Below the pieces are notes generated by a model, which was not told the DNA's origin, made no database searches, and saw only the letters and a list, made by a program, of their open reading frames with translations. The position numbers and the translations under genes were made by a program. A DNA stretch of 38,449 nt from JAZOTM01 sp045657625 (GTDB lineage: Bacteria > Bacillota > Clostridia > Lachnospirales > Lachnospiraceae). The stretch lies in the NCBI GenBank assembly GCA_045657625.1, contig JAZOTM010000045.1, positions 1-38,449 of the forward strand. The letters run 5' to 3'. This document shows positions 15,335 to 23,668 of the stretch, one piece after another (within the stretch, counting starts at the first letter, position 1; every line of letters starts with the position of its first letter).

Positions 15335-17005
15335 ATGAAAAGTGATAACATGAAAGCCGGTATGCAGCAGGCTCCGGCACGAAGCTTATTAAATGCTTTG
15401 GGATTTACAGAAGAAGAAATCAGAAAGCCTATGGTCGGTATCGTGAGCTCGTACAACGAAATCGTACCGGGGCATATGAACATTGATAAAATTGTGGACG
15501 CAGTAAAATTGGGAGTGGCAGAAGCCGGCGGTATGCCGGTGGTATTCCCGGCTATCGCAGTATGTGATGGTATTGCCATGGGACATGTGGGCATGAAATA
15601 TTCTTTGGTTACCAGAGATTTGATTGCAGATTCCACAGAATGTATGGCCATTGCTCATCAGTTTGATGCTTTGGTTATGGTTCCAAACTGTGACAAAAAC
15701 GTACCGGGTCTTTTGATGGCAGCTGCTCGTATCAATGTGCCTACCGTATTTGTTTCCGGCGGTCCGATGCTTGCAGGTCATGTAAAGGGACAGAAGAGAA
15801 GTCTTTCTTCTATGTTTGAGGCAGTTGGTTCTTATGCAGCCGGCACTATGACAGAAGAAGATGTCTGTGAATTCGAACACAAGGTATGTCCAACCTGCGG
15901 CTCCTGTTCCGGTATGTATACTGCCAACTCTATGAACTGTTTGACAGAGGCTCTTGGAATGGGTCTTGGCGGCAACGGTACCATCCCGGCAGTGTATTCA
16001 GAAAGATTGAAATTAGCAAAACATGCAGGAAATGCAGTTATGAAATTGTGGAAGGAAAACATCCGTCCAAGAGATATTATGACAAAGGATGCCATCCTCA
16101 ATGCATTGACCGTAGATATGGCCCTTGGATGTTCTACCAATTCCATGCTTCATTTACCGGCCATCGCTCACGAAGTAGGATTTGACTTTGATATTTCTTT
16201 TGCAAATCCAATCAGTGAAAAGACACCAAACCTTTGCCATTTAGCTCCTGCAGGCCCGACCTACATGGAAGATTTGAATGAAGCTGGCGGTGTATATGCG
16301 GTGATGAAAGAGCTTGCAGACATTGGTCTGATCAATGAAAACTGTATGACAGTTACCGGAAAGACCATTGGAGAAAATATTGAAAATGCAGTAAACCGCA
16401 ACGAAGAAGTCATTCGTCCGGTGAGCAATCCATATAGTAAGACCGGTGGTCTTGCAGTCTTAAAGGGCAACTTGGCTCCTGACGGCAGCGTTGTAAAACG
16501 TTCTGCAGTGGTAGAAGAGATGATGGTTCATGAAGGACCGGCGCGTGTCTTCGATTGTGAAGAAGATGCCATCGCAGCCATCAAGGGTGGCAAGATTGTT
16601 CCGGGAGATGTCGTAGTCATTCGTTACGAAGGACCAAAGGGAGGTCCGGGTATGCGTGAGATGTTGAATCCTACCTCTGCGATTGCAGGTATGGGACTTG
16701 GCTCTACGGTAGCCTTGATTACAGATGGACGTTTCTCAGGTGCCAGCCGTGGCGCTTCCATCGGACATGTTTCTCCGGAAGCAGCTGTTGGTGGACCAAT
16801 CGCCTTTGTAGAAGAGGGAGATTTGATCAAGATCAATATTCCGGAAATGACATTGGAACTTGCAGTATCTGAGGAAGAACTTGCAAAAAGAAAAGCAGCA
16901 TGGACTCCAAGAGAACCAAAGGTAACGACCGGTTACCTGGCTCGTTATGCGTCCATGGTTACATCCGGAAACAGAGGGGCAATCTTAGAAAAACCTAAAA
17001 TGTAA
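15335..17005 (+). CDS. ilvD: dihydroxy-acid dehydratase
   Basis: Fe-S dehydratase shared by valine, isoleucine and leucine synthesis. The 556-residue protein has the two cysteine signatures (CDKNVPGLLMAAAR and CPTCGSCSGMYTANSMNC) and the C-terminal DGRFSGASRG. The frame opens two codons earlier at a TTG, but AGAAGG at 15321-15326 sits 8 nt from the ATG at 15335. It lies 16 nt after leuB and 20 nt before ilvB. Confidence 0.95.
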   Translation: MKSDNMKAGMQQAPARSLLNALGFTEEEIRKPMVGIVSSYNEIVPGHMNIDKIVDAVKLGVAEAGGMPVVFPAIAVCDGIAMGHVGMKYSLVTRDLIADSTECMAIAHQFDALVMVPNCDKNVPGLLMAAARINVPTVFVSGGPMLAGHVKGQKRSLSSMFEAVGSYAAGTMTEEDVCEFEHKVCPTCGSCSGMYTANSMNCLTEALGMGLGGNGTIPAVYSERLKLAKHAGNAVMKLWKENIRPRDIMTKDAILNALTVDMALGCSTNSMLHLPAIAHEVGFDFDISFANPISEKTPNLCHLAPAGPTYMEDLNEAGGVYAVMKELADIGLINENCMTVTGKTIGENIENAVNRNEEVIRPVSNPYSKTGGLAVLKGNLAPDGSVVKRSAVVEEMMVHEGPARVFDCEEDAIAAIKGGKIVPGDVVVIRYEGPKGGPGMREMLNPTSAIAGMGLGSTVALITDGRFSGASRGASIGHVSPEAAVGGPIAFVEEGDLIKINIPEMTLELAVSEEELAKRKAAWTPREPKVTTGYLARYASMVTSGNRGAILEKPKM

Positions 17006-17025
17006 AAGGATAGAGGGGAAATAGC

Positions 17026-18708
17026 ATGCAATTAACAGGTGCAGAAATAATTATTGAATGTTTAAAAGAGCAAAAAGTGGATACCGTATTTGGTTATCCA
17101 GGGGGCGCGATTTTAAATGTTTATGACGAATTATATAAACATTCCGACGAGATCAAACATGTGCTGACCTCCCATGAACAGGGAGCCAGCCATGCGGCCG
17201 ACGGATATGCACGGTCTACAGGAAAGGTTGGCGTTTGTTTCGCCACCAGTGGACCGGGAGCTACCAACTTGGTTACCGGTATTGCTACCGCATATATGGA
17301 TTCTGTTCCAATGGTAGCCATCACTTGTAACGTAGGAGTTCCACTTCTTGGAAAAGACAGTTTCCAGGAAATTGATATCGCAGGTATTACTATGCCGATT
17401 ACAAAGCACAACTTCATCGTAAAAGATGTGAATAAATTGGCAGATACCATTCGACGTGCTTTCCAGATCGCAAGAAAAGGACGTCCGGGTCCGGTACTTG
17501 TGGATGTACCAAAGGATGTGACTGCAAAGAAAGCAGAATACAAGAAAACAGAACCGGTGATTTTACCACCTTATACCGCAAAGATTCGAGAAGAGGATTT
17601 GGAAAAAACCATCGCTATGATTAAAAAGGCAAAAAAACCTTTTGTATTTGTAGGTGGTGGTGCTGTTATTTCCAATGCTTATCAGGAATTGCGTGAGTTT
17701 GTAGAAAAGTTGGATGCTCCGGTTTGTGATTCCTTAATGGGCAAGGGTGCCTTTGACGGAACCAATGCACGTTACACAGGAATGCTTGGTATGCATGGTA
17801 CCAAAATCAGCAACTTGGGTGTCAGCGAGTGTGATTTGTTGGTAGCCATTGGAACCAGATTTTCCGATCGTGTTCTTGGAAATCCAAAGTCTTTTGCACA
17901 TCAGGCAAAGATTATTCAGTTTGACGTGGACCCGGCGGAAATCAACAAAAACATTCAGGCTCATGCCAGCGTGGTGGGAGATATCAAAGAGATTCTCAGT
18001 CGCATCAATACCATGTTGGAGTCTCAGCATCATGAGGATTGGATGAATCATATCAAAGAGTATCAGGAAAAATATCCGTTACGTTATAATGACGCAGGTC
18101 TTTCCGGCCCATTCATTATCGAAAAGATTTATGAAAAGACCAAGGGAGACGCTTTGATTGTAACAGAAGTAGGACAGCACCAGATGTGGGCTGCACAGTA
18201 CTATCGTTACAAGAATCCACGTACCTTAATGACCTCCGGTGGTCTTGGTACCATGGGATATGGACTTGGGGCTGCAATCGGTACCCAAATCGGAAATCCG
18301 GACAAAAAGGTATTCAATATTGCAGGTGACGGATGTTTCCGTATGAACATGAACGAAATCGCAACCGCTGCAAGAAATGATTTGCCTTTGGTAGAAGTGA
18401 TTATCAACAATCACGTATTGGGTATGGTTCGTCAGTGGCAGAAATTGTTCTATGACGGCAGATATTCCGCTACGGTTTTAGATGACGGTATGGATTATGT
18501 GAAAGTGGCAGAAGGCATGGGAGCAGAAGCCTATCGCGTTACCACCAAGGAAGAATTCGAGGCAGCTTTGGAAAAGGCTATGGTGGCAAAGAAACCGGTA
18601 GTTTTGGATTGTATTATTGATTGTGATGATAAGGTATGGCCAATGGTTGCTCCCGGAGCATCGATTAGTGAAGCATTTACAGAAGAAGATTTAAAAAACA
18701 AGAAGTAG
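17026..18708 (+). CDS. ilvB: acetolactate synthase large subunit
   Basis: Thiamine-diphosphate and FAD dependent condensation of pyruvate to acetolactate or acetohydroxybutyrate. The 560 residues show GYPGGAILNVYDELY, the catalytic Glu51 in SHEQGASHAADGYAR, and the TPP/Mg motif GDGCFRMNMNEIATAA...EVIINN near the C-terminus. The arrangement is that of a biosynthetic IlvB. No ilvN regulatory subunit gene follows, which is unusual; the next gene is serC. ilvC is also absent from the window. Confidence 0.93.
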   Translation: MQLTGAEIIIECLKEQKVDTVFGYPGGAILNVYDELYKHSDEIKHVLTSHEQGASHAADGYARSTGKVGVCFATSGPGATNLVTGIATAYMDSVPMVAITCNVGVPLLGKDSFQEIDIAGITMPITKHNFIVKDVNKLADTIRRAFQIARKGRPGPVLVDVPKDVTAKKAEYKKTEPVILPPYTAKIREEDLEKTIAMIKKAKKPFVFVGGGAVISNAYQELREFVEKLDAPVCDSLMGKGAFDGTNARYTGMLGMHGTKISNLGVSECDLLVAIGTRFSDRVLGNPKSFAHQAKIIQFDVDPAEINKNIQAHASVVGDIKEILSRINTMLESQHHEDWMNHIKEYQEKYPLRYNDAGLSGPFIIEKIYEKTKGDALIVTEVGQHQMWAAQYYRYKNPRTLMTSGGLGTMGYGLGAAIGTQIGNPDKKVFNIAGDGCFRMNMNEIATAARNDLPLVEVIINNHVLGMVRQWQKLFYDGRYSATVLDDGMDYVKVAEGMGAEAYRVTTKEEFEAALEKAMVAKKPVVLDCIIDCDDKVWPMVAPGASISEAFTEEDLKNKK

Positions 18709-18734
18709 TGGAATGATAGGAGGAAGTAAGAACC

Positions 18735-19817
18735 ATGAGTAGAGTTTACAATTTTTCAGCAGGACCGGCTGTATTACCGGAGGAAGTGTTGAAGGAAGCA
18801 GCAGATGAAATGCTGGATTACAGAGGAACAGGCCAGTCCGTTATGGAAATGAGTCATAGATCCAAGGAATATGATGATATCATCAAAGAAGCAGAAAAAG
18901 ACTTACGTGAATTGATGAATATTCCGGACAATTACAAGGTTCTGTTTTTACAGGGTGGAGCATCTACAATGTTTGCATCCATTCCAATGAACTTGATGAA
19001 AAACAAAAAAGCCGGCTATATCGTAACCGGTCAGTGGGCAAAGAAAGCAGCTGCAGAAGCTAAGATTTATGGAGAAGTCGTAGAACTTGCTTCTTCTGCA
19101 GACAAGACATTCTCTTATATCCCGGATTGCAGCGACTTAGCGATTACCGATGATATGGATTATGTTTACATTTGCGAAAACAACACCATTTACGGAACCA
19201 AGTTCAAAGAACTTCCAAATACAAAAGGAAAATTGTTGGTATCCGATGTTTCTTCCTGCTTCTTATCAGAGCCGATTGATGTAACAAAATACGGCATCGT
19301 TTACGGTGGCGTACAGAAGAACGTAGGACCTGCAGGTGTGGTAATTGCAATCATTCGTGAAGACTTGATTACAGATGATGTATTACCGGGAACTCCTACT
19401 ATGTTGAAGTTCAAGACCCAGGCAGACAACGATTCTCTTTACAATACACCACCATCATACGGCATCTACATTTGCGGTAAGGTATTCAAATGGTTAAAGG
19501 CACAGGGTGGTCTTGCAGCCATGAAAGAAAGAAACGAAAAGAAAGCAAAGATCTTATATGATTTCTTGGATGAAAGCAAAATGTTCAAGGGAACCGTTGT
19601 AGAAAAAGATCGTTCTCTCATGAATGTTCCTTTCGTTACCGGAAATGAAGAATTGGATGCAAAATTCGTAAAAGAAGCAAAAGCCGCTGGTTTTGTAAAC
19701 TTAAAGGGACACAGAACCGTAGGTGGTATGCGTGCCAGCATCTACAATGCAATGCCAATCGAAGGCGTTGAAAAATTAGTGGCATTTATGAAGAAGTTCG
19801 AGGAGGAAAACGCGTAA
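18735..19817 (+). CDS. serC: phosphoserine aminotransferase
   Basis: PLP enzyme converting 3-phosphohydroxypyruvate and glutamate to phosphoserine. The 360 residues begin with the hallmark NFSAGPAVLPEEVL. The PLP lysine is Lys195 in GGVQKNVGPAGV, and HRTVGGMRASIYNAM is the conserved C-terminal substrate-binding region. It has a GGAGGAAG ribosome binding site and sits one base before serA, so the two are translationally coupled. Confidence 0.95.
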   Translation: MSRVYNFSAGPAVLPEEVLKEAADEMLDYRGTGQSVMEMSHRSKEYDDIIKEAEKDLRELMNIPDNYKVLFLQGGASTMFASIPMNLMKNKKAGYIVTGQWAKKAAAEAKIYGEVVELASSADKTFSYIPDCSDLAITDDMDYVYICENNTIYGTKFKELPNTKGKLLVSDVSSCFLSEPIDVTKYGIVYGGVQKNVGPAGVVIAIIREDLITDDVLPGTPTMLKFKTQADNDSLYNTPPSYGIYICGKVFKWLKAQGGLAAMKERNEKKAKILYDFLDESKMFKGTVVEKDRSLMNVPFVTGNEELDAKFVKEAKAAGFVNLKGHRTVGGMRASIYNAMPIEGVEKLVAFMKKFEEENA

Positions 19818-19818
19818 G

Positions 19819-20982
19819 ATGGTTAAGTATGCTTGCTTAAATCCTATTGCAAAAGTAGGTTTGGATTTATTTTCAGAGGATTATACAAAGACAGAAGATT
19901 TCAATGAAGCTGAGGTAGCACTCGTACGTAGTGCCGTTATGCATGACATGGATTTGCCGGAAAGCTTGTACGCAGTTGCAAGAGCCGGTGCCGGAGTCAA
20001 CAACATTCCGCTTGATAAATGTGCAGAAAAAGGTATCGTTGTTTTCAATACACCGGGTGCAAATGCCAACGGTGTAAAGGAATTGGTATTCGCAGGAATG
20101 CTTCTTGCAGCCAGAGATATTGACGGTGGTATCCAGTGGGTATTATCTGAAAAAGACAATGCAGATGTTGCAAAGCTTGCAGAAAAGCAGAAGAAGAATT
20201 TTGCAGGAACCGAAATCTTCGGCAAGAAACTTGGTGTCATCGGACTTGGTGCCATCGGTGTTAAGGTAGCAAACGATGCAGTCGCACTCGGCATGGATGT
20301 ATACGGATTCGACCCATACATTTCTGTACAGGCTGCATGGAACTTGAATCGTAAAGTACATCATGTAAACAGCATTGAAGAAATCTGCAAAGAATGTGAT
20401 TATATTACCATCCATGTACCGCTTATGGACTCTACCAAGAAAATGCTTAGCAAGGATTGCGTTGCAGTCATGAAAGAAAATGCTGTCATCTTAAACTTCG
20501 CAAGAGATTTGCTTGTAGATGAAGAAGCAGTTGTAGAAGCTTTGGCGCAGGGCAAGATTCGTAAATACGTATCTGATTTCCCAAATCCAACCACTGTTGG
20601 AAAAGAAGGCGTCATCGTCATTCCTCACTTGGGAGCTTCCACAGAAGAATCCGAAGACAATTGTGCAATTATGGCTGTCAACGAATTACAGGATTTCGTG
20701 GCAACCGGAAAGATTTCTCATTCCGTAAATTATCCGGATATCGATGCAGGAGATATGACTTCTGTAGACAGACTTGTAATCTTACACAAGAACGTATCCG
20801 GTTCTATCAGTAAATTTACAACAGTATTCGGAGATGCCGGCATCAACATTTCTGATATGACAAATAAGAGCCGCGGAGATTATGCGGTTACCATTTTGGA
20901 CTTAGATTCCAAAGCGTCTGAGGACGTAGTAGCAAGGCTCAAATCTGTTGAAGGAGTTTGCAAAGTTAGGGAGATTTCATAA
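19819..20982 (+). CDS. serA: D-3-phosphoglycerate dehydrogenase
   Basis: First step of serine synthesis. The 387 residues carry a NAD-binding Rossmann motif (IGLGAIGVKVAND, about residue 142), followed by VLFD-type catalytic segments: the Arg in NFARDLLVDEEAV, the Glu after it, and His in VIPHLGASTEESEDN. A short C-terminal ACT-like domain (about residues 315-387, ending VEGVCKVREIS) could bind serine for feedback control. It has no long intervening domain, so it is the short SerA type. It is coupled to serC upstream and to the DUF1015 gene one base downstream. Confidence 0.93.
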   Translation: MVKYACLNPIAKVGLDLFSEDYTKTEDFNEAEVALVRSAVMHDMDLPESLYAVARAGAGVNNIPLDKCAEKGIVVFNTPGANANGVKELVFAGMLLAARDIDGGIQWVLSEKDNADVAKLAEKQKKNFAGTEIFGKKLGVIGLGAIGVKVANDAVALGMDVYGFDPYISVQAAWNLNRKVHHVNSIEEICKECDYITIHVPLMDSTKKMLSKDCVAVMKENAVILNFARDLLVDEEAVVEALAQGKIRKYVSDFPNPTTVGKEGVIVIPHLGASTEESEDNCAIMAVNELQDFVATGKISHSVNYPDIDAGDMTSVDRLVILHKNVSGSISKFTTVFGDAGINISDMTNKSRGDYAVTILDLDSKASEDVVARLKSVEGVCKVREIS

Positions 20983-20983
20983 T

Positions 20984-22228
20984 ATGGCAATTGTGGTACC
21001 GTTTTTATGTATCAGACCTTGTGAAGGTAAGGCTGCAGAGATTGCGGCCTTGCCTTATGATGTTTATAGCAAAGAAGAGGCAAAAGCGGAAGTGGCGAAA
21101 CATCCGGATTCTTTTTTGGCTATAGATCGTGCGGATATTTTCTTTTCTGATGACGTGCCTTTTTCTGCACCGGAGGTCTATGAAAAAGCAAAGGAATTAT
21201 TGGAAAACAAAATAGCGAATGGTGACTTTATCCGGGAAGAAGTCCCGGCTTATTTTCTTTATGAGATGACCATGGGTGACCGGGTGCAAACCGGGGTGGT
21301 GGCCTGTGCTTCCATCGATGATTACAAATACAATGTCATCAAAAAACACGAGAACACCAGAGCGGAAAAAGAAGAGGACCGTGTGCGTCATATTGAGGTC
21401 TGTAGCGCCCAAACGGGACCGATTTTCTTGGCCTATAAGGATCGCCCGTCTTTGCGGGAATTGATCGAAAAGGAAAAAGAAAAAGAGCCGATTTATGATT
21501 TTGTCGCAGACGATGGTATCGGACATCGGGTATTTGCGATAAGAGATCGCTATGTGATAGAAGCCATGCAAAAGGAATTCCAGCAGATGGAAAGCCTTTA
21601 TATTGCAGATGGGCATCATCGCGCAGCGTCTGCGGTTCGGGTTGGTATGAAAAAAAGAGAAGCGGCTTCTTCTTTTACAGGAAAAGAGGAGTTCAATTAC
21701 TTTTTATCTGTGCTATTCCCAGATACCGAATTGAAAATTATGGATTATAATCGCGTGGTGATGGACTTGAATGGACTTACGGTTCCTGCATTTTTAGAAA
21801 AAATTGCAGATGTGTTTAATGTGGGAGACCCGGAGGAAGAACCGATCAAGCCAACGCGAAAGGGAGAGGTTTCCATGTATTTGGATCACCGGTGGTATCC
21901 ATTGTCCTTTCGTCCCGCCCAGATGGTGGATGACGCAGTGGAAGGCTTGGATGTTTCTATTTTACAGAATTATTTGCTGCAACCGATTCTTGGAATTCAA
22001 GATCCCAGAAGAGATGAGCGTATTGATTTTGTAGGTGGAATTCGCGGGTTAGAAGAATTGGAACGACGGGTAAACGAAGGGGCTGCTGTGGCTTTTGCTA
22101 TGTATCCTACTTCCATGGAGGAACTTTTTGCAGTGGCAGACGAAAGACGTTTGATGCCACCGAAGTCCACCTGGTTTGAACCAAAGCTTCGCAGCGGATT
22201 ATTTATACATGAAATAGAAAGTGAGTAA
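20984..22228 (+). CDS. DUF1015 family protein
   Basis: A 414-residue DUF1015 family protein of unproven function. It shows the family hallmarks PFLCIRPCEGKA and LPYDVYSKEEA near the N-terminus, the central ENTRAEKEEDR and YIADGHHRAASAVR, and a C-terminal DPRRDERIDFVGG. The DGHHR motif resembles that of ParB/Srx-fold proteins, a fold that includes free-serine kinases (SerK, SbnI). Its position one base after serA and the absence of serB here suggest a role in serine or phosphoserine metabolism; this is inference. The ATG at 20984, behind AGGGAG, replaces an upstream in-frame start lying inside serA. Confidence 0.85.
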   Translation: MAIVVPFLCIRPCEGKAAEIAALPYDVYSKEEAKAEVAKHPDSFLAIDRADIFFSDDVPFSAPEVYEKAKELLENKIANGDFIREEVPAYFLYEMTMGDRVQTGVVACASIDDYKYNVIKKHENTRAEKEEDRVRHIEVCSAQTGPIFLAYKDRPSLRELIEKEKEKEPIYDFVADDGIGHRVFAIRDRYVIEAMQKEFQQMESLYIADGHHRAASAVRVGMKKREAASSFTGKEEFNYFLSVLFPDTELKIMDYNRVVMDLNGLTVPAFLEKIADVFNVGDPEEEPIKPTRKGEVSMYLDHRWYPLSFRPAQMVDDAVEGLDVSILQNYLLQPILGIQDPRRDERIDFVGGIRGLEELERRVNEGAAVAFAMYPTSMEELFAVADERRLMPPKSTWFEPKLRSGLFIHEIESE

Positions 22229-22232
22229 AGAC

Positions 22233-23132
22233 ATGTTTTTGTTACAAGCAGTAGAAATTGACAGTACGGAAACAGTACTTGATACCATTTCTGAAATGAA
22301 AGACACAGATCCTACCGTTATCGAGGAATTTTTGCAAAATTTATTAAGTGGAGCCTTATCCTTTGGCTTGCAATTGGTTTTGGCAGCCGTGGTATTTATC
22401 ATCGGTGGCAGAATCATCGCCATTATTCGTAAGGTGGCAAAGAAGGCCATGGTTCGTAAGGACATGGATCTTGGGGTGCAGCAGTTCTTGGATTCCTTTA
22501 TCAAGGCAAGTTGCTATGTGCTTTTGATTTTCTTGATTCTCACCATGTTTGGTGTGACTACAGCCTCCATTGTAGCGGTTCTTGGTTCTGCAGGTATCGC
22601 CATTGGTTTGGCTTTGCAGGGAAGTCTTTCCAACTTCGCAGGTGGTGTGTTAATCCTCATTTTGAAGCCTTTCAAAGTGGGAGATTACATTATTGAGTCC
22701 GGCAGCGGCAAAGAAGGTACGGTAAAAGAAATTTCGATTTTCTATACCAAGTTGACTACCGTGGATAATCAGACGGTTATTTTGCCAAACGGCGCACTTT
22801 CCGATACCAGCATCGTGAATGTGACAGCCCAGCCAAATCGTCGTTTGATTTTGACCATTCCGATTGCTTATGATGCAGATTTGAAAAAAGCAAAGGAATT
22901 GTTGTTATACGAAGTGGAAAATGACCCGGATCGCGTAGCTTCGGAAGAGTGTATTGTCTATGTTTCTGAACTTGCTGACAGCTCTGTAAACTTGCAGGCA
23001 AGACTCTGGATTCCAACAGAAAAATACTGGGATGTAAAATGGCGTCTGACAGAAAAAATGAAATATGTCTATGATGAGAACAATATTGAGATTCCTTATC
23101 AAAAAATTGATGTAAATATACAAAACAAGTAA
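22233..23132 (+). CDS. mscS: MscS family mechanosensitive channel
   Basis: A 299-residue small-conductance mechanosensitive channel. Two or three membrane segments are visible (about residues 37-60 and 88-130). The pore helix TM3 is rich in Gly and Ala (VLGSAGIAIGLALQGSL) and is followed by NFAGGVLILILKPFKVGDYI and the beta-domain motif TVDNQTVILPNGALS. The start at 22233 is preferred over a GTG 12 nt upstream because GTGAG at 22221-22225 is well spaced from it. It is the last gene of the amino-acid operon; no obvious terminator follows before the csp promoter. Confidence 0.92.
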   Translation: MFLLQAVEIDSTETVLDTISEMKDTDPTVIEEFLQNLLSGALSFGLQLVLAAVVFIIGGRIIAIIRKVAKKAMVRKDMDLGVQQFLDSFIKASCYVLLIFLILTMFGVTTASIVAVLGSAGIAIGLALQGSLSNFAGGVLILILKPFKVGDYIIESGSGKEGTVKEISIFYTKLTTVDNQTVILPNGALSDTSIVNVTAQPNRRLILTIPIAYDADLKKAKELLLYEVENDPDRVASEECIVYVSELADSSVNLQARLWIPTEKYWDVKWRLTEKMKYVYDENNIEIPYQKIDVNIQNK

Positions 23133-23141
23133 GTATTTTTG

Positions 23142-23231
23142 TTGACAACTTATGTAATTTATGCTAAAGTTTTTAAAGTGATTTGCGAGATTTGTGTGCA
23201 AATTTCACATATGAGTTAGGAGGAGTTTTTT
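23142..23231 (+). promoter_or_regulatory. cold-shock gene promoter and structured leader
   Basis: Consensus TTGACA (23142-23147) and TAAAGT (23165-23170) are separated by 17 nt, with an extended TG at 23162-23163, giving a strong promoter. The leader (about 23177-23231) holds an imperfect hairpin (GTGA..TTTGC / GCAAA..TCAC) ending just before the ribosome binding site GGAGGAG. This layout would allow temperature-sensitive translation, as known for csp mRNAs, but that is inference. Confidence 0.65.
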
Positions 23232-23435
23232 ATGCAAGGAACAGTAAAGTGGTTTAACGCAAAAAAAGGTTACGGATTTATCACGGATGCAGAAGGAAAG
23301 GAAGTATTCGTTCACTTCACAGCATTACAGATGGATGGATTTAAGGAGTTAAAGGACGGCGAACAGGTTGAGTTCGACGTTGTTGACGGAGCAAAGGGAC
23401 CACAGGCTGCAAACGTTAGTCGTTTCGCATCTTAA
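23232..23435 (+). CDS. csp: cold-shock domain protein
   Basis: A 67-residue CspA-type RNA chaperone. The RNA-binding motifs are intact: WFNAKKGYGFI (RNP1 region) and EVFVHFTAL (RNP2 region), with the usual C-terminus GPQAANV. It is monocistronic, with its own strong promoter, a long leader and an intrinsic terminator. Which Csp paralogue it is cannot be told. Confidence 0.95.
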   Translation: MQGTVKWFNAKKGYGFITDAEGKEVFVHFTALQMDGFKELKDGEQVEFDVVDGAKGPQAANVSRFAS

Positions 23436-23480
23436 TTTTTTCAAAGTCGGTTTCGTTCCGAGGGAGTGAGTCATGATAAG

Positions 23481-23509
23481 GGCTGTCGCAAATTGCGGCA
23501 GCCTTTTTT
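23481..23509 (+). terminator. intrinsic terminator of the cold-shock gene
   Basis: A 9-bp stem (GGCTGTCGC / GCGGCAGCC, one G-U pair) has the loop AAATT and is followed by six T residues. The T6 belongs to the AT palindrome of the dispersed repeat, exactly as at the HPr terminator, and the HPr terminator has the same loop. Confidence 0.9.
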
Positions 23510-23574
23510 ATATAATAAGAAATTCCTTCGAATTTCTTATTATATAAAAAAGCGCTCCGCTATGGAAGCGCACG
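23504..23574 (+). repeat. 71-bp dispersed palindromic repeat, copy 2
   Basis: An exact inverted copy of 70-140. The 48-nt AT palindrome occupies 23504-23551 and the GC hairpin 23552-23571. It abuts the csp terminator stem. Sequence beyond 23574 does not match copy 1, which defines one edge of the unit. On the other edge the terminator stems differ between copies, so identity stops at the first T of the T6. Confidence 0.88.
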
Positions 23575-23604
23575 AAACTTCATTCCTATATTCTAGATGT
23601 TTCC

Positions 23605-23633
23605 TTGAAGAATTCGGCATTTTGTTATAAAAT
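23605..23633 (+). promoter_or_regulatory. promoter of the M16C peptidase-era-recO-glyS block
   Basis: TTGAAG (23605-23610) and TAAAAT (23628-23633) are separated by 17 nt, 35 nt upstream of the TTG start codon. Confidence 0.55.
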
Positions 23634-23668
23634 ATTACCTTGAATGAGTGTAGGTAGGAGGGAAAGAT

